A model generated the notes under the pieces. It ran no database searches. It saw only the letters and a program-made list of their open reading frames with translations, and had not been told where the DNA came from. From a virus, in the IMG/VR virus record IMGVR_UViG_3300042924_003416, positions 1 through 64,000 of that record: DNA of 64,000 nt; one strand, written 5' to 3'. The position numbers and the translations under genes were made by a program. Shown piece by piece: positions 43,601-57,100 of this stretch (position 1 is its first letter; each line of letters starts with the position of its first letter).

Positions 43601-46600
43601 TTGAAGCAATTGAGAACAATACTTTATTAAATACATTAGCTGATCAAGGTATATACATTGATCTAGAGGAGTTTGCTAAGTGGGTTGAAAATAAAAGATA
43701 CTTACCTGAAGAATTTTTTGATGTTAAAAATAAAAGAGTTATTACTAAAGGTTCTGTACTTTATCAAGACATACTAGATATCTTTTTTAGAGCAGCACAA
43801 CTTGCTGAAAAAAAACCGGCAGGTGATCCTTTAACTCAGAAACAATTACTTGATAAAAAAATTGAGGATCTTGAAAATGATAGAGGTATAGCTTTACAAA
43901 AAGAATTTGATAAGTATGTTGAAGCTTTTAAGAAAAGATATGGATTTACTCCAGAAGAATATGAAGCACAAGAAGAAGCAAGAGTTGCAGAAGAAGAAAT
44001 TAGTGAAGAAGATAGAAAAGAAGCAGAAAGTTTAAAAAAGTTTCTTGAAAATGCTGCAGAAAAACTACAGTCAGATAATTATATTGAAGTACAAGCAGCA
44101 GCTGAAGCTGTTGTAGAGAGGATATTTGATAAAGAAGGAGAAAGAGCTCCAGAAGAGTTCTTTCAAGAACAAGTTGAAATTTATGAAAATGATCCTGAAA
44201 AAAATGCAGTAATCAGAGAACTGATTAAAAAGTTTGATAGTGAAGACATAGCTGATAATGTTGATGCAGCATTAAAATCTCAAATCTATGGAGAGGCTGT
44301 TGCTACTGCACTTAATTTAATAAATGAAACACTTAGTAAAACACCTGCAGCACCTACAATAGATGTAGAGAATACCAAAGAATACCTTGCATATCAAGAA
44401 GCAATTCAAGCTATCAATGATAAGTTTGATGCTCTTATTTCTGAGGTAAAAGAAACTTTTAGACAAAAAGGAGTAGATGAAAATACTCCAGATGAATATA
44501 CTACTAAAACTGATTTTGAAGACTTTGATTTACCTTATCAAGAAGAAATAACAAATCTATTTGATCAGTATTTAGTAGATATATTAGGTGAGTCAATTGA
44601 TATTAAAACCAAAGATCCTCTTGAATATGAAAGATTAAGAACAAACTGGTTGGAACAACAAACACCTTTGATTGCAAAGTTTAATCAACAAGCAAAAGAA
44701 ATTGCTTTAGAAAAAGCAAGAAAACTTGCTGAACCACCTCAATTAAAATTTATTCCTGATCTTAAAATTAATGCTCAAACTACTACATATACTATAGCTT
44801 CTTTAATAAATAGATTTAAAAAGTTTTTAGAAAATGGAGAATATACTGATCCTAAGAGTAAAAAATTAATACAGTTAACTCCTGAAGATATTCAAAATAT
44901 TAATGATGATATAGAATCATTAAATGGATATCTTAATGCAAGAGTAGCTGTAGCTGCACCAAGAAATATTGCAGAACAAACTATTGACATTATTCAAGAG
45001 TATGTGATTAACAAACAAAGTGAACTTGTTGATTTACTTGATGAAGACGGCAATGTAATAGGTAGAACTTTTAAAGACAGAGGTCCTGGAGATCCTGTTC
45101 CTGATCGTACTACTCAAGTAGCAGAAGAAATAGAGAATAGTTTAAAGGACAAAGATTCATTTGAGTATAGTCCAATTAAACCTCAAGTAGATGAAGAAGG
45201 GAATGTTTCACTTTCTCCTGTTGAAAGATTGTATAATCAGTTTTTTAAAGATCCTGAAATTGTCCCTGAAGATCGTATTAGACTATTCATGGATGCATTT
45301 AAGAGAGAAGCATTTAGAGGTTGGAAAGAATTTAGATATCCTGAAAAACTTGAGGCAGTTGAAAATTCATTAAAGACTGTTGGTACATATGATGACTTAA
45401 GAAAAACTATAAGTAAATATGCATTTAAAGAATCAGCAGATGCTGGTGATTATGTTGATGGACTAATTAGAATATTCTTAACTCCTAATGCAGCTACAGC
45501 ATCTAACTTTAGTGAGTTTACTCATGATTCTACTGTACAAATTAAAGGTCGTGATATTAAGGTATCAGATATAATGTCTAGAAAAGCATTTGACAAATTG
45601 TTTTCTCCTGTTACTCCAACAAGTCCAGGTGGTATTATTACTAAGTTTAGACTAGGTATTGTAGATGGAACATACATGATTCTTTCTGAAAACGTAAAAT
45701 TATTTGACAAGTCTTTAAGAAATGGTAAAGGTGTTACAGGTGAGGTAGATTTACTTCTTGTTAGAGAAGATGGTTCAGTAGCTATTGTAGATATTAAAAC
45801 TAAATCTCTTAAAGAAAGAAAAGGTAAATTAGTTAGTGGTTGGAAAGACTTTGGTAATCCAGATGCTAAATATGAAAGTTCAACATACTTTAGAGCTCAA
45901 CAATCTATATACGGATATCAGTTTTATAATAATACAGCTATTACTCCTGATCTTAAACTAATGCCATTTGATATGTTGCTTAGTAAAGAGAAGATAGGTT
46001 ATATAGAAGATATAGATTTAGCAGAGATTCTTGAAGATGGTAAAGATACTATTGACTTAGAATACTTACCAGAGATAGAAAACTTTGGTATTCAAAAGAT
46101 AACTCCAGAGATCAAAGCTCCAATTAAAAGAGAAGAAGTAGAAGCTAAAGTTGAAGAAGGTCTTCCTGAATCAGATCCTACAATGAACACATTAAAAGAC
46201 AACTTAAACAAAGCTGTAATCTATAATGGTCGTTCAGGTAAACTAGTAAGAATGCCTGATGGTGGATTTGGTGTTGAAGTAATAACAAATGATGATATAA
46301 CTACATTACAACTTACATTAGATACATTACAAGCCAATCTTGATATAGAAAAACAATATGGTTCAGAAGAATCTATTGCTGAATTAGAAAGAGATATCAA
46401 AAGAATATCTGATGCTATTGAATCTAATAAAGGTATTACAGAAATATTTCCATTACAAGAAAATCTAAATAAAGTTACTAATGGAGATGTTTCTTTTGAT
46501 AAAGTGGGTCTTCAACTTGTAATACCAATTGATAAAGTAGGTCAGTTATCAACTGTTAAAGGCCAAGTCATTAATGCATCTTTCTCTAATAAAGAAGAAA

Positions 46601-48111
46601 CAATAGCTAGTATTAATGGTGTTAGATATGATGTATTACGTGATGCTTCAGGAAATATAACTACTCTTAGTTATATGATTAATGATCAAGCAATTAGTAA
46701 ACTAAACAAAGAAATCAAAGATATAAATGATAAGATTACTAAGTTACGTAATAATCAAGCTGTAGAAGAAACAGATGGAACAGTAAGTCGGAATTATAAA
46801 CAAGATTCAATTATAACACGTATTGCTGATTTACAAAATCAAGTAAGAACTCTTACTGGTAAAAAGACATTTCTTTCAGAAACTAATAAGAAGATGTATT
46901 TATATGGTGAGAATGCTAATGATTATATATTTGCATTAAACAGATTACCTAATAACTTTCAAAGATTAACTAAAGAAAATACAAAAGCTCAAGAAACTCA
47001 AGATCTTAAATCTATTAGTAACTTATCATTGAGTACAGCTATTGCAGATACTATTACTGAAATACTATCAGAAAACTATCCTGCAGAATTAGATATGTTA
47101 TTTGATGGTACTTTTGATTACAAGTTTAAAGCTAAACCAAAAATCAACAAGTGGATAGATACATCTATTGAAAAATTATATGCACTAGGTTATACTGTTA
47201 TAAACAGAGGTGATCTAGTTGATGATATACAAAATCAAATTAATGCTTTGTTAGAATTAAAAAATGATCTAACATTAATTAAATTAACAAGAGAACGTAA
47301 AATTAAAAATTATGCAGAAGTCAGAAAAATCTTTACAGAAGGACAACGAGTACAGGAAGGGACTAGTGTACCTAAGAATGAAAGGACTACCAGAGGAAAA
47401 ACAGAAGGAGTTCCTAGACAAGCTACAAGAGAGGAACTTAAAGACCTTGTCAAACAAGCAAGAGAAGAAATCTTAACTGATGTTTTTGATGAACCAGTAG
47501 TATTTGAAGAAGTAGGTACTCTTAGTGAAGCTATGTTAAACGATATAGGTACTATAGAAAATATAGCTAAATTAAATACTATAGAATTAATCTATCAAAA
47601 AGCATTTTTAGAGGCACAAGAAAGAGGAGAGGATGCAACTGAACTTACTAAATCATATAAGAAAAGATTGCAAGAATTAAAAACAATTAATGCTGTTTCA
47701 AATGTAGAAATTGGAGAGTATCTTATCAGTAAAAATCCTATCTTTACAGATATTTCTGGAGAAATAGTACAAGTAGTAGATATTTTTGATATATATGAAG
47801 AAGAAGTTGCTTATCCTCCAGGAACTCAAAGTACTGTTACTTTAAAGAATATTAAAACCGGAGAAGTTAAAGAATTTACAGACGCATTCTTTGCAGAAAA
47901 TTTTGAAAAAACAACTATGGAAGCAACACAACCAGAACCAGAAGTAGAATTAACACCAGTAGATATAGAAGATTCTAAAGAGTCAAAAGATACTATTGAT
48001 GATTTAATTAAAAATGGACAAGATGCTATTGCTGAAGCTAAAGAAAAAGCAAAAACATCAGATAGTCAATCAAGATGGAATAAATTAGGAAACAACTCAA
48101 AATTTTGTTAA
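40639..48111 (+). CDS. Giant cargo protein with PD-(D/E)XK nuclease-like domain
   Basis: A 2490-residue protein. After a disordered start, residues about 213-260 are hydrophobic and Gly-rich (MGILLEGAVEGALIGGMFSG), with a second weak hydrophobic segment at about 550-564, as expected for a protein that crosses or perturbs a membrane on ejection. Residues about 700-1450 are charged helices and coiled coils. A RecB-like PD-(D/E)XK domain lies at about 1640-1790: GEVDLLLVREDGSVAIVDIK gives D1704 and the D1718-x-K1720 pair, and FRAQQSIYGYQFY at about 1753 supplies the Q-x3-Y helix typical of this nuclease class. Its substrate could be host DNA. The last 100 residues are Glu/Pro-rich linkers ending NNSKFC. 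It lies one base before the polymerase gene. Confidence 0.65.
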   Translation: MAEETIGGAENLESQPSAFDQLLAKSDMLNPARIEQPMAPKVNWQDNFVNPTNYIKDNTAGVSPNYPPSEVKAAQRSGAMGGSFEAILDKGMAKINGMSDVGSYAEPYAYDTSPKGTFRDRYKGYGQETFNKIGFHPLIDNETWFNQNTTFGDDLKRWSTNSLWPMVSKGFMDPIKSYQSIMNGDGLFNADEQSARDYEYYNAIGASTKGGLGGFTVNLLNSASYSMGILLEGAVEGALIGGMFSGGNPTAGALEGGAAFARKLGSLPKSLIDATKATGKLLSSVKNYSNLAKAKELYKSAGSSFGNFINPLHNTFEAYHQLKNTDNITNLARSSATAGALWHDMMSMNLALSEGKLEGGFTRYQGYDKLYNEFMADPKNGGKPPSLEEQESMMRQASKGAWLNTTLNTGLIFLSNKIAFPSITNASFLKGVPKFAFGKVVGNVGKEYQILFDPGKKALEGVFAKQKISFGNAIKSLAKPATYGKVGLNYFKANVVEGGQEVSQDVLQEAVQDYYVQSYKNKDARNYRYGAGLLGSAISKQWNTQGLETFLSGFLMGSILQAPGKIKSYATMGYNDYFKKDASYQEYIKGREQVADDVVNELNTMYKSGDYFFDPRINNYANQALAANVVDDPDSHTTKEIKDTEFAAFQSAVLGSLQRGTFDMFLNHYKGYKQATPEDIEQAWNLKPGEGVKALERFDKAIENAEKIRDRWNTAKDKMKFMANLDDYEEGSDEYKIAEIYNKAYNQSLYNYVFLHNSYDDNVNRLGKLYQNLSSLSVIKNSTFSDFVGLVDSNRLSQEIEMLKTEVESLESFGTTEALTEAARKRGLSELYSKFQEKQEELVDLFVNKSFLDNIVNEIKQEDPDLTDNQATIKAINKVVDDYDQGKSNEFIEYKEAFSELLYGMAETPEKKLKLEEEIQNVGGIDVLFDELLDTHILKNENARLIQYVNTLANPREFYEHLMRNFKFMKDLYDNREETIKEIVNGEIEAIENNTLLNTLADQGIYIDLEEFAKWVENKRYLPEEFFDVKNKRVITKGSVLYQDILDIFFRAAQLAEKKPAGDPLTQKQLLDKKIEDLENDRGIALQKEFDKYVEAFKKRYGFTPEEYEAQEEARVAEEEISEEDRKEAESLKKFLENAAEKLQSDNYIEVQAAAEAVVERIFDKEGERAPEEFFQEQVEIYENDPEKNAVIRELIKKFDSEDIADNVDAALKSQIYGEAVATALNLINETLSKTPAAPTIDVENTKEYLAYQEAIQAINDKFDALISEVKETFRQKGVDENTPDEYTTKTDFEDFDLPYQEEITNLFDQYLVDILGESIDIKTKDPLEYERLRTNWLEQQTPLIAKFNQQAKEIALEKARKLAEPPQLKFIPDLKINAQTTTYTIASLINRFKKFLENGEYTDPKSKKLIQLTPEDIQNINDDIESLNGYLNARVAVAAPRNIAEQTIDIIQEYVINKQSELVDLLDEDGNVIGRTFKDRGPGDPVPDRTTQVAEEIENSLKDKDSFEYSPIKPQVDEEGNVSLSPVERLYNQFFKDPEIVPEDRIRLFMDAFKREAFRGWKEFRYPEKLEAVENSLKTVGTYDDLRKTISKYAFKESADAGDYVDGLIRIFLTPNAATASNFSEFTHDSTVQIKGRDIKVSDIMSRKAFDKLFSPVTPTSPGGIITKFRLGIVDGTYMILSENVKLFDKSLRNGKGVTGEVDLLLVREDGSVAIVDIKTKSLKERKGKLVSGWKDFGNPDAKYESSTYFRAQQSIYGYQFYNNTAITPDLKLMPFDMLLSKEKIGYIEDIDLAEILEDGKDTIDLEYLPEIENFGIQKITPEIKAPIKREEVEAKVEEGLPESDPTMNTLKDNLNKAVIYNGRSGKLVRMPDGGFGVEVITNDDITTLQLTLDTLQANLDIEKQYGSEESIAELERDIKRISDAIESNKGITEIFPLQENLNKVTNGDVSFDKVGLQLVIPIDKVGQLSTVKGQVINASFSNKEETIASINGVRYDVLRDASGNITTLSYMINDQAISKLNKEIKDINDKITKLRNNQAVEETDGTVSRNYKQDSIITRIADLQNQVRTLTGKKTFLSETNKKMYLYGENANDYIFALNRLPNNFQRLTKENTKAQETQDLKSISNLSLSTAIADTITEILSENYPAELDMLFDGTFDYKFKAKPKINKWIDTSIEKLYALGYTVINRGDLVDDIQNQINALLELKNDLTLIKLTRERKIKNYAEVRKIFTEGQRVQEGTSVPKNERTTRGKTEGVPRQATREELKDLVKQAREEILTDVFDEPVVFEEVGTLSEAMLNDIGTIENIAKLNTIELIYQKAFLEAQERGEDATELTKSYKKRLQELKTINAVSNVEIGEYLISKNPIFTDISGEIVQVVDIFDIYEEEVAYPPGTQSTVTLKNIKTGEVKEFTDAFFAENFEKTTMEATQPEPEVELTPVDIEDSKESKDTIDDLIKNGQDAIAEAKEKAKTSDSQSRWNKLGNNSKFC

Positions 48112-48112
48112 A

Positions 48113-51100
48113 ATGGCATGTAAACTAGATAAAGATCAAGTATTAGATCTTTATGAAGCACTTTATGGAGAAGTAGCAGATAGATTAAAAGACTCATCGT
48201 TACCTCCTGTTGATTTAAATCAATTAGTACAATCAGCATATGCTGTTGTAAAACTTAATTCTGAAGATCAAGTAAAGGCTATGTTATATGCACAGGCTGT
48301 TCCTGATGTATTTCATTTAGTAACACAAGACACAGAAGTAAATGATTATTTAGTTGATAATAATTTTGACTTTACTGGTCTTGCAAAAATGAGAAAACAG
48401 TTTGCTGATCTTGCTGAAGTTGGTAAAACTGTTGCAACTAAAAAAAAGAGCAAGGACGAAATTGATTCTGAAATAAAAGATACAAATAAAACTAAAAAAG
48501 ATTTTGTACCTAAGATTGATATTGATAACGAAACACTTTGGTCATATAATGAATACAATGGTGCTAAAGTTACTAGTGCATGGACTACATCTATTCAAAT
48601 TGCCTACTCTGAAAATCCTGAAGAAGTATCTGAAGAAGACAGGAATAAAATTGATCCAGAAAAAATACTTTTTAGTGATGTAATAAAAGCTATATCTCAA
48701 ATATCTAAAGATAGAGTTGGTACTGAAGATATACAATATCAAGGTAAAACAATTGCACTTACTGCTCAGTTAACTAGAAGTGTTCCAAAAGAACTTCTTG
48801 TACAAAATGATAGAGATCATTTAGAAAAATATCCAAATACTAATGGTGTAATTGCAATTCTTACTGATGAGAAAGGTAACAATTTATACTTTAAACCAGA
48901 TGGTTCTTTGACTGATAACCCATCTGAGGGTAGGATAGTGTATCAATATTTACGTAGAGTAAATCTTGTAGATGGTAAATTACTGCTTTCTAATAGAAGT
49001 AACAGATTATATAATTTAGTTGATCCAGTTAAAATAGCTGAAAGACAAAGAGATCAAATAGTTGAAGCTAAAGGAGAAGTTACTGAAACACAGTTTAAAC
49101 AACTTGTAAAAGATATTGCTGCCCGTCAAGAAAAAGAACTAAATGATTTATATCAACTTAGAACATTACTAGAATCATCGGAACAAAATCTACAATTAAC
49201 TCTTCCTATTACAGGAGGAACATTTGGTATTCCAACAACATCAGTTAAAACTGTAACTTTAGAAGAGGCTGGAGTAACTGAAACTGATTTAAAAAGTTAT
49301 ACTCCAATTACTACTGGTGAAAAAAAGGGTCTACAATACATTATTGTAAACAAACAAAAAGCCGGTGGTCTTACAGTTAGTCAACAGTTATTTTTACAAC
49401 GATCAGATATAGATCCTGAATTAGCAGATAAAATTGCTACTATCTTAACTACCACAGTTGAGTTAAAAGGTAGACAACTTTCTCCAGATGAAAGAAAATC
49501 ATACTTTGAAATCTTTATTAATAATGCTCGTGCAAAAAAATCTAATACAAACCGTGATAGAATTCAAGCTAAAGTATTGACAATTAATAATCAAAAGACA
49601 TTAGTTGTAGAAATAAATGGTAAAAAAATTGATGATGCTATTCTTTATACTGAAGAAGGTAAACAAATGATTTTAAATCATTTACTTGCAGCTAGACCTA
49701 AGAAAGTTAGTAAAGGTAAAGAAGAAGGTTCTAATGGATATTGGCCAGCAAATGTTCAATACAATAATAAATATAGAAACACTACATTCACTGATTATAC
49801 AATTGAGGATGGTAAGATTATTAGTACAAGTAGAAAATACTTTGATGTAATTAAACCTTATGTAAAGATTACATATACAGATGAGGTATTAGCACAAGAA
49901 AAAGGTATTAATGCATATCTTAATTATGTTATCCCAGAAGGAACAATTGAGTATGAAGGATATATACCTGTAGGAAGACCTAAACCAAAAGCTGAACCTG
50001 AAAAGAAAACTAAAAAGGATAAAGAAGAAACTAAAAAAGCTCCTAAAAAACAAGCAAGAACTAAACCTGTAACTACTGGTGCATCAAAAGAAGTGTCTGC
50101 ATATGAGATTTCTATGAAGAAACAAATTAAAGATGCAGGTGGAAAAGTTGAAGGTTATAAAACTAGAATGAAGGTTGCTGATTTAGCTGAAGCAGTTGGG
50201 TTAACTGAAAAACAAATAACTGAGTTTAGGTCTATTGCATTAGAAGCTACTGCTGATACTAAGACTACAGTAAAACCAGAACCATTAACAGCACCAGAAG
50301 TTAAAGAAGTTAATATACAAAGTAATCCTTCTACTAGAATAACATTAGTAGATGATATTATTAATGGTTCTTCTAACTCGGCTTTTTATAAAAGAGATAA
50401 ACTTAACAGAGATAAACTCCGTAATAAGTTTCTTGATAAAGTATTTACTTCAAAATCAGATAGAGCTGCAGCAGAAAAATGGTGGAATAATTCTCCATTA
50501 AGTAAGTTCATTTCTCTTGAAAGAATTACTGAAGTAGTGAACTCTGATGCATTTGCAACATGGTCAGGTTATGGTATTACATTATATGAAGCTGATGGTG
50601 GGACATCTGTAGATTTATACCATGAAGCATGGCATGGATTCTCTCAACTATTACTTACTAAAGATGAGAAAGTAAAACTTTATGAAGAAATACAAAGTCT
50701 TCCTAAATATAAAGGAAAAAGTTTCTTTGATATAGAAGAAGATTTAGCTGAAGAGTTTAGAGGGTATGCAAAATCTAAAGGTAAAAAAGCAACTCGTGGT
50801 TTCTTAGGTAAAATCTTTGATAAGATTTATCAGTTTATACAAAAGCTTTTTGGAAAAACTACTAAGAAAGAAGTAGCAACAAAACTTCAAGATATTGAAT
50901 CTGTCAAAGAATTATTTGACAAACTATACAGAGCCTCTGAAAATCCAGAGATTCTATCTAATCTAAAACCTTCTATGGATAATGTAATGTTTGGGAAACT
51001 AAATAGAAGCAAAGTCATCAATGATAATTTTACATTAGAAGAGTCTAAAGAAATTGCAGATGCTATAGATAGTATGATGGCTGTTATTTTCCAAAACTAT

Positions 51101-54100
51101 AACAGAGACTTTAATACTACATCTGCAGCATTAAAACTTTTAAAAGATCCGGAAAACAAAAAAGATCTTTACAAAGATATTTATGACAGATTTGAAAGAC
51201 TAAGAATAAAATATGCTGAAGAAGCTGAAAAGAATATTGATCTTATTATTGATCCACAATTTAGCAAAGAGTTTGAATTATTAATTAAGATAACAGACAA
51301 TTTTGGAAATCTTACTGATTCACTTAGTGGTAAAGAAAAGAATAATGTTATTGCATATCATTTAGAAAAATCTAGATACAAAGTACTTGCTGATGAATAT
51401 GATGAGATCGAAGATCCAAGTAATATTGAGAAGAGTTATTTGTTTAGATTAAATGAAGGAGGTAATACAGTTTCATCTAAAGAACTTGCTAGTCAAGAAA
51501 CTATGATGTTATTGGCAAGTATCTTTGATGTAACTAGAGAAAATGGAGAGATCATTTATAATCGAGATGGTTTGTTTGGTCTTCCTAAATTACAAGATAT
51601 AACTATTACGTGGAATAGACTTGCTAAAATTTTAGAGGGTTCATTTGATGAAATAGATATGTATGTAAGAATTTTTGAAAATTCTGAAAACTATCCTGAG
51701 CTACAACAACTTCAGACTTTATTACCTAATCCTTTCTTTACAATTGAAAGTGCTATGGGTATGTATAATCCTTTAGAGTTTGAAGCAGAAACAAATTTCT
51801 GGCAAGACTTTAAAAAACCAAGGGTGCCGTTTATTCAATTAAACTTAAATAAGGAAGAAATAAAATCTAAAGATGTACTTGTAAGAGCATTTGAAGCACG
51901 GGTTGCAAAAGCAAACTTTGATGTGTATCAAGTAATCCAGGACTGGAAAAATAACTTTACTACTGCAGATTCTACAGTTAATCCATATGTATCTAAACAC
52001 TCAAAACTAGGTTACAACATTTTAAACACTGGTAAGATTGTAAAAGACTTTGGAGTAAATGGTGTATTTAATTATAAAAAAGCAGATGAATTTTTAAGAG
52101 CAATTGGTATAGTACTAGACCCATCTAGTGCAGCTATAAGATCAATTATAAACAGTACGTCAGAACCATTTGGAACTACATTTGGTGTAGACAGAATGTA
52201 TGAAGTAATCAAAAAAGTAAATAAGAGTACATCTCCTGATGCATTTCAATTTAAAAGAGATCCACTTACATATTTTATCAACGGTCTTCCAACTTCATTA
52301 AGAGATAATGAGGAAGAAAGTGAAGAAGTAAGAGGTAGAATCAGAGCTCTTGCAGAGATACAAAATGCATTCTCTGATAGTTATTCTAACTTTAGTGTTC
52401 AGACTCCAGAAGGAAATAGAGTTTGGGAACATATGGTAGACAATACTATTACAAGAATTGTAACTGCAATTAATCATGCAGAGTCTTGGGAAGAACTAAC
52501 TACTGATGAAGGGGATCCTGCACGTAGATTCCAACATATGAGATGGCTAAATGAAAAGAATAATACATTTAGTCCTTTTTCAAAACTACTTAACTCTATC
52601 TTTGATTTAGATCCTATGTCAGATACATATGGTCAAAAAATTACTGATACTAAAATACTACTACAACATGTGGCTGGTACTCAAATGGTGAGTAAAAGAA
52701 ATGAAGGTGGAACTTCTACAGCTGCTATGGATGCAACAAGTAAGTTTTTGCAAGAGTTTCATACAATGTTGTTAAGTGGTGTTGAAGAGTTTATGAGACA
52801 TGCTTCTAAGAATACATCTATGGGTATGACTCTTGACGGTGAAGTTAAAACATACAATGGTAAAAAAGCTTCTAAATTATATATAGATGTTGAATCTTTC
52901 TTAGAGTATGCTGATGGAGAAATAAAAGGGTATGATATTGTTGAAGGATATATTGCTGCAGAAGCAAACAGAATAGTTAGATTCCAACAAGGAATTGATA
53001 AGTTTAAAAACTATGCCGGCTACAATAGAAAAGTAAAAAGAAAAGACAATAAAAAAACTCCTGTAATGGCTGGTCAAGCATTTACAGCATTTGATGATAT
53101 ATTGTCTCAGGATCTACAAGCAGATCTTTATTCTATATTAGATGCAGCTTCAGAAAATCCATTAACTGATTTTGATCTTATGAAAGAATTGGATAACAAT
53201 CCTGAAATAAGAAACAGAATTAGAAAAGATGTAGCTCAATATTTTAATCTTGAGACTAATAAAAACTTAGCTAGATTACAAAAAGCTAAGTATGTAGATA
53301 ATGGATTAATGGAAAGAATCCGTGTTACAAATGAAGATCTTACAGATAAAGATATAGAACGTGCACTAATGAAAGCATATACATATAACTCTTTCATCCA
53401 TAAGATGGAAACAGTAATACTTGCATATGGTGACTTAGCACAATATAATCATGCTAAAGAAGAATTCCATAAAAGAAATGCTGGTTTAGGTTCTGGAGGT
53501 AGAGGATTCCGTGCAGATAAAAGAGCTCAGATATATTTAAGTTCTTTGAAAAACTATTATGCTGATAGACAAGGTTATGAAACTAGAAACTATGATGGTA
53601 CTCTTGTAACTGCTATCATGAAAGAAATGACATTTAATTCTGTAATGTATAATGAATACAGAGATGCCATTGAAGAAGCAACCTATGAAAGAACTAAAGA
53701 TAGAAAGAAAGCAAAACAAATTGCAGATACAGCAGCATCAGAATACTTTGGATCTAACAAACCTCAGATGAAGATTGCTGATGGTCAGGGTTTTATTACT
53801 ATGGAATACTACAGGATCCTTAAGAAAGCTGAAGGTAACTGGAGTGATCAACAAGAGTTACTTTATAGAAAAATTTCTATGGGAGAAAATATAACTGCAG
53901 AAAATGTAGTAGAATTTTTTCCACCTTATAAATTACAGTACTTTGGTAATATTCAATCAGAGGGTCTTCCTGTAAATTCATTCCATAAGTTTTCACTTGC
54001 TCCGTTAATTCCTGGAGTATGGAAATCTGGTACACCAATTTATGATTTACATGAAAAAATGATGAAAGATCAAGTAGATTATGTTTTATTTGAGTCAGGA

Positions 54101-57100
54101 TCAAAAGTAAGTCATATTGGAAATGGAGATAACATGCTTAATGAAGACGGTAGTCTAAACAAAAAGGCAGAATTTACTAAGAATATTGTCTATGCTGAAT
54201 TCTTAAAAAACCAAACAGAAATTAACTCTACCTATAAACAAAAATCAATCTTCTCAACTCAGTTAAGAAAATTAATTTTAGAGGGTCTTTATGCTCAAGG
54301 TTCAATTAAGTCTACAAAATATAAAGACATAACAAATACTAGAGTTAAAAAATATATAGACCACGTAGAAGAGTATACTGAGCTATTAAAGTTGGAACTT
54401 CTAGAAGAAATGGGATATGAAGAAACATCCCCTGGAGAATATAAAGCAAAAGATAAATCAAGTACAGCTAAACTAATAAACATTATCAGAACTAATCTTG
54501 AAAGAGAAGATCTTTTAAGTGATAATCTTATTGAGTTTATTGATGTGTATGATAATAGTGGAGACTTAGTTCATGACTTATCATTTCATCCAGAGGCTGC
54601 TAAAATAGAGAAGTTATTATTATCTATGATTAATAAGAGAATTATTAAACAGAAAGTTGCCGGAGAACCACTTGTACAAGTATCTGTTGGACTAACTGCT
54701 AATCAATTTTCTAAACCTGACTTAAAAAAAGCAACTAAAGATGAGATTAAAAAATGGGCTTCTACAACATATACACTTCCAACTTATCATAGAAAGTCAA
54801 ATGGTTATACTGCAGCTGCAAAAGTTATGATTGCAATGCAAGGGACTTATTATAATCTTTTTAATCTAGAATATGATAATGATGAAACTGTTGGTGTTTA
54901 TGATGAGAGTGGTGTTTTAAATATGGATGAATCTTTAGCTAGATTAAATGAGAAGATTAAAGATGACAAATGGTTAGATGCTAATAATGAAGCTAACAGA
55001 AAAGCAATAACATTAGTTGGTGTTAGGATTCCTGTTCAGGGTCTAAACTCTATGGAATTTGCTGAGGTATTTGAATTCTTACCACCACAAGCCGGTAATA
55101 TTATTGTTCCTCCTGCTGAGATAGTTGCTAAGTCTGGTGGTGACTTTGACATTGATAAACTTACAATCTTCATGAATACACTTGATGAAGATGGGAAAGT
55201 TATTGAAAGACAGTACAAAGACAACAATGACATTAAAAAACTTAGAGGTACTGATGAATTTGAAAATGCTGTTAAAGCTCAGAAAGCAGGATTAGAAAAT
55301 GAACTAATTCAAGATATTAAAAATATTCTTGAACTTCCTGAGAACTATGCTTCTTTGATCATGCCAAATGGTACTTTCATTCTTAAAGAAATTGCAGAAA
55401 AATTATCTGCAGACGTAATGGAATATAATCCAAAAGAAAATAGAATGACAGATGATACTGGGGAGATCAGTCCTACAAGAGTATTAGAATCATTGTATAA
55501 CGTATACAAACATGAATCTAATATTGTAGGTAAGAAAACTCTAGGTCTTGGTGCAATTGAAAATACATTTAATGTTATCATGAATACCATTGGTGCTTAT
55601 ATGCCAGATACTTATGTAATAAAAGAAGTAACAAGAAAAAGTAACATGAGGCTGAGACATAATAAGATGGAAAGAAGAGGTAAAGAGGTCATCTCTATGT
55701 CAGACCTTTACGATGTTGATGGAACAAATAAAATATCAGATGTTATTTCTCAGATGATCAATGGATGGGTGGACGTTGAAAAAGATGCATGGATCTTCTT
55801 TATCCAGGGTAACTATGAGGTTGCTCCAACATTATTATATCTTATTAAAGCTGGTGTACCTGTAAAAGAAGCAATTTACTTTGTATCTAATCCATTGGTT
55901 AGAGAGTATGTAGATGAGCAACGTCTTGCAAAATCTACATTTGCCGATGTACTTAACAAAAAACCTGACGGTCCAGGACTTGCAAAATATAAAGCAGCAT
56001 CTGAAGTAATTAAAAAATACTTTACTAAAGATGAACTTGCAGGTAATTCAAAAAATGATGATAGATATTTAAAAGGACAAGAACTTTTAGAAGATTATTT
56101 TAAAGATAAAAAACAAAAGCATTTTACTGAAGAAAACATGTTGAATCTTATTCAAACGGATGATAGAAAAAGTAATATGGCAAAAGCTATGTTCTTACAT
56201 TATCTAGAACTAGAACAACAGATTGCTGGTTATACTGCACTTAAAATGGCATCTAATCCAGATACTGCTACTAAGTCTACTCTTTCTGATGTAGAACAGA
56301 CAGAGGCTAATATTGAGAATTTATTCTTTGACCCAAGAGTTCCATTAGAGATTGTTGAAGCTATGATGGAGGATTCTATTTTAAAGTCATTCTTTAATGG
56401 TCCCCTTGCACTAGCTGTAAGTAGACCTTTATTTAAATTAAGATATCACAAGGAAATTAGTGAATATTTAATTGCTAGAAAAGGTCAAATAAATAATGAT
56501 CTTCAAACTACATTCCCTGGACAGAATATTGAGATGTTTAGTAATATCTTTAGAAATGACCTTGTAAGTTTTATTCTGCAAAATGCTATTAGAAAATATA
56601 AAAAACAGGATGGATTTATGTCTTTAGATATGGAAACAACTATTCCTGTATCAATGGCTAAAGAATTAAAAAGAGGAGCCTTTGTAAAGAACGGTACTTT
56701 GTACATGGATATGAAGCAGATTAAAAAAGAATTTAAAGATAGTGCTTGGGTTAGAAACTCTGAAGTAGAGAACAGTTATAAAGACAGAGAACTTTATGAA
56801 TTAGATCCTTCTACTTTCATGAATCATTACGGTGCAAACTTTGATGAATATTTAAAATTTGTTGCTGAGAGAGAATATATTAGATATATAAAACCATTGA
56901 ATACTGAGTTTACAAATTCATTTGAATTTCAAGAAGAACTTGATAGCACTAAAGAATTATTTCCAGATTTAACTAATGAAAAAGCTGTAAGGTATACATA
57001 TGAAAAACTGATTGCTATAAAAGCATTAGATAATTCATATAATTTCTTCCATCTTTTTAGAGATGATGATAATTCATTTTCTGTAAGATTGTCTAAGTTG

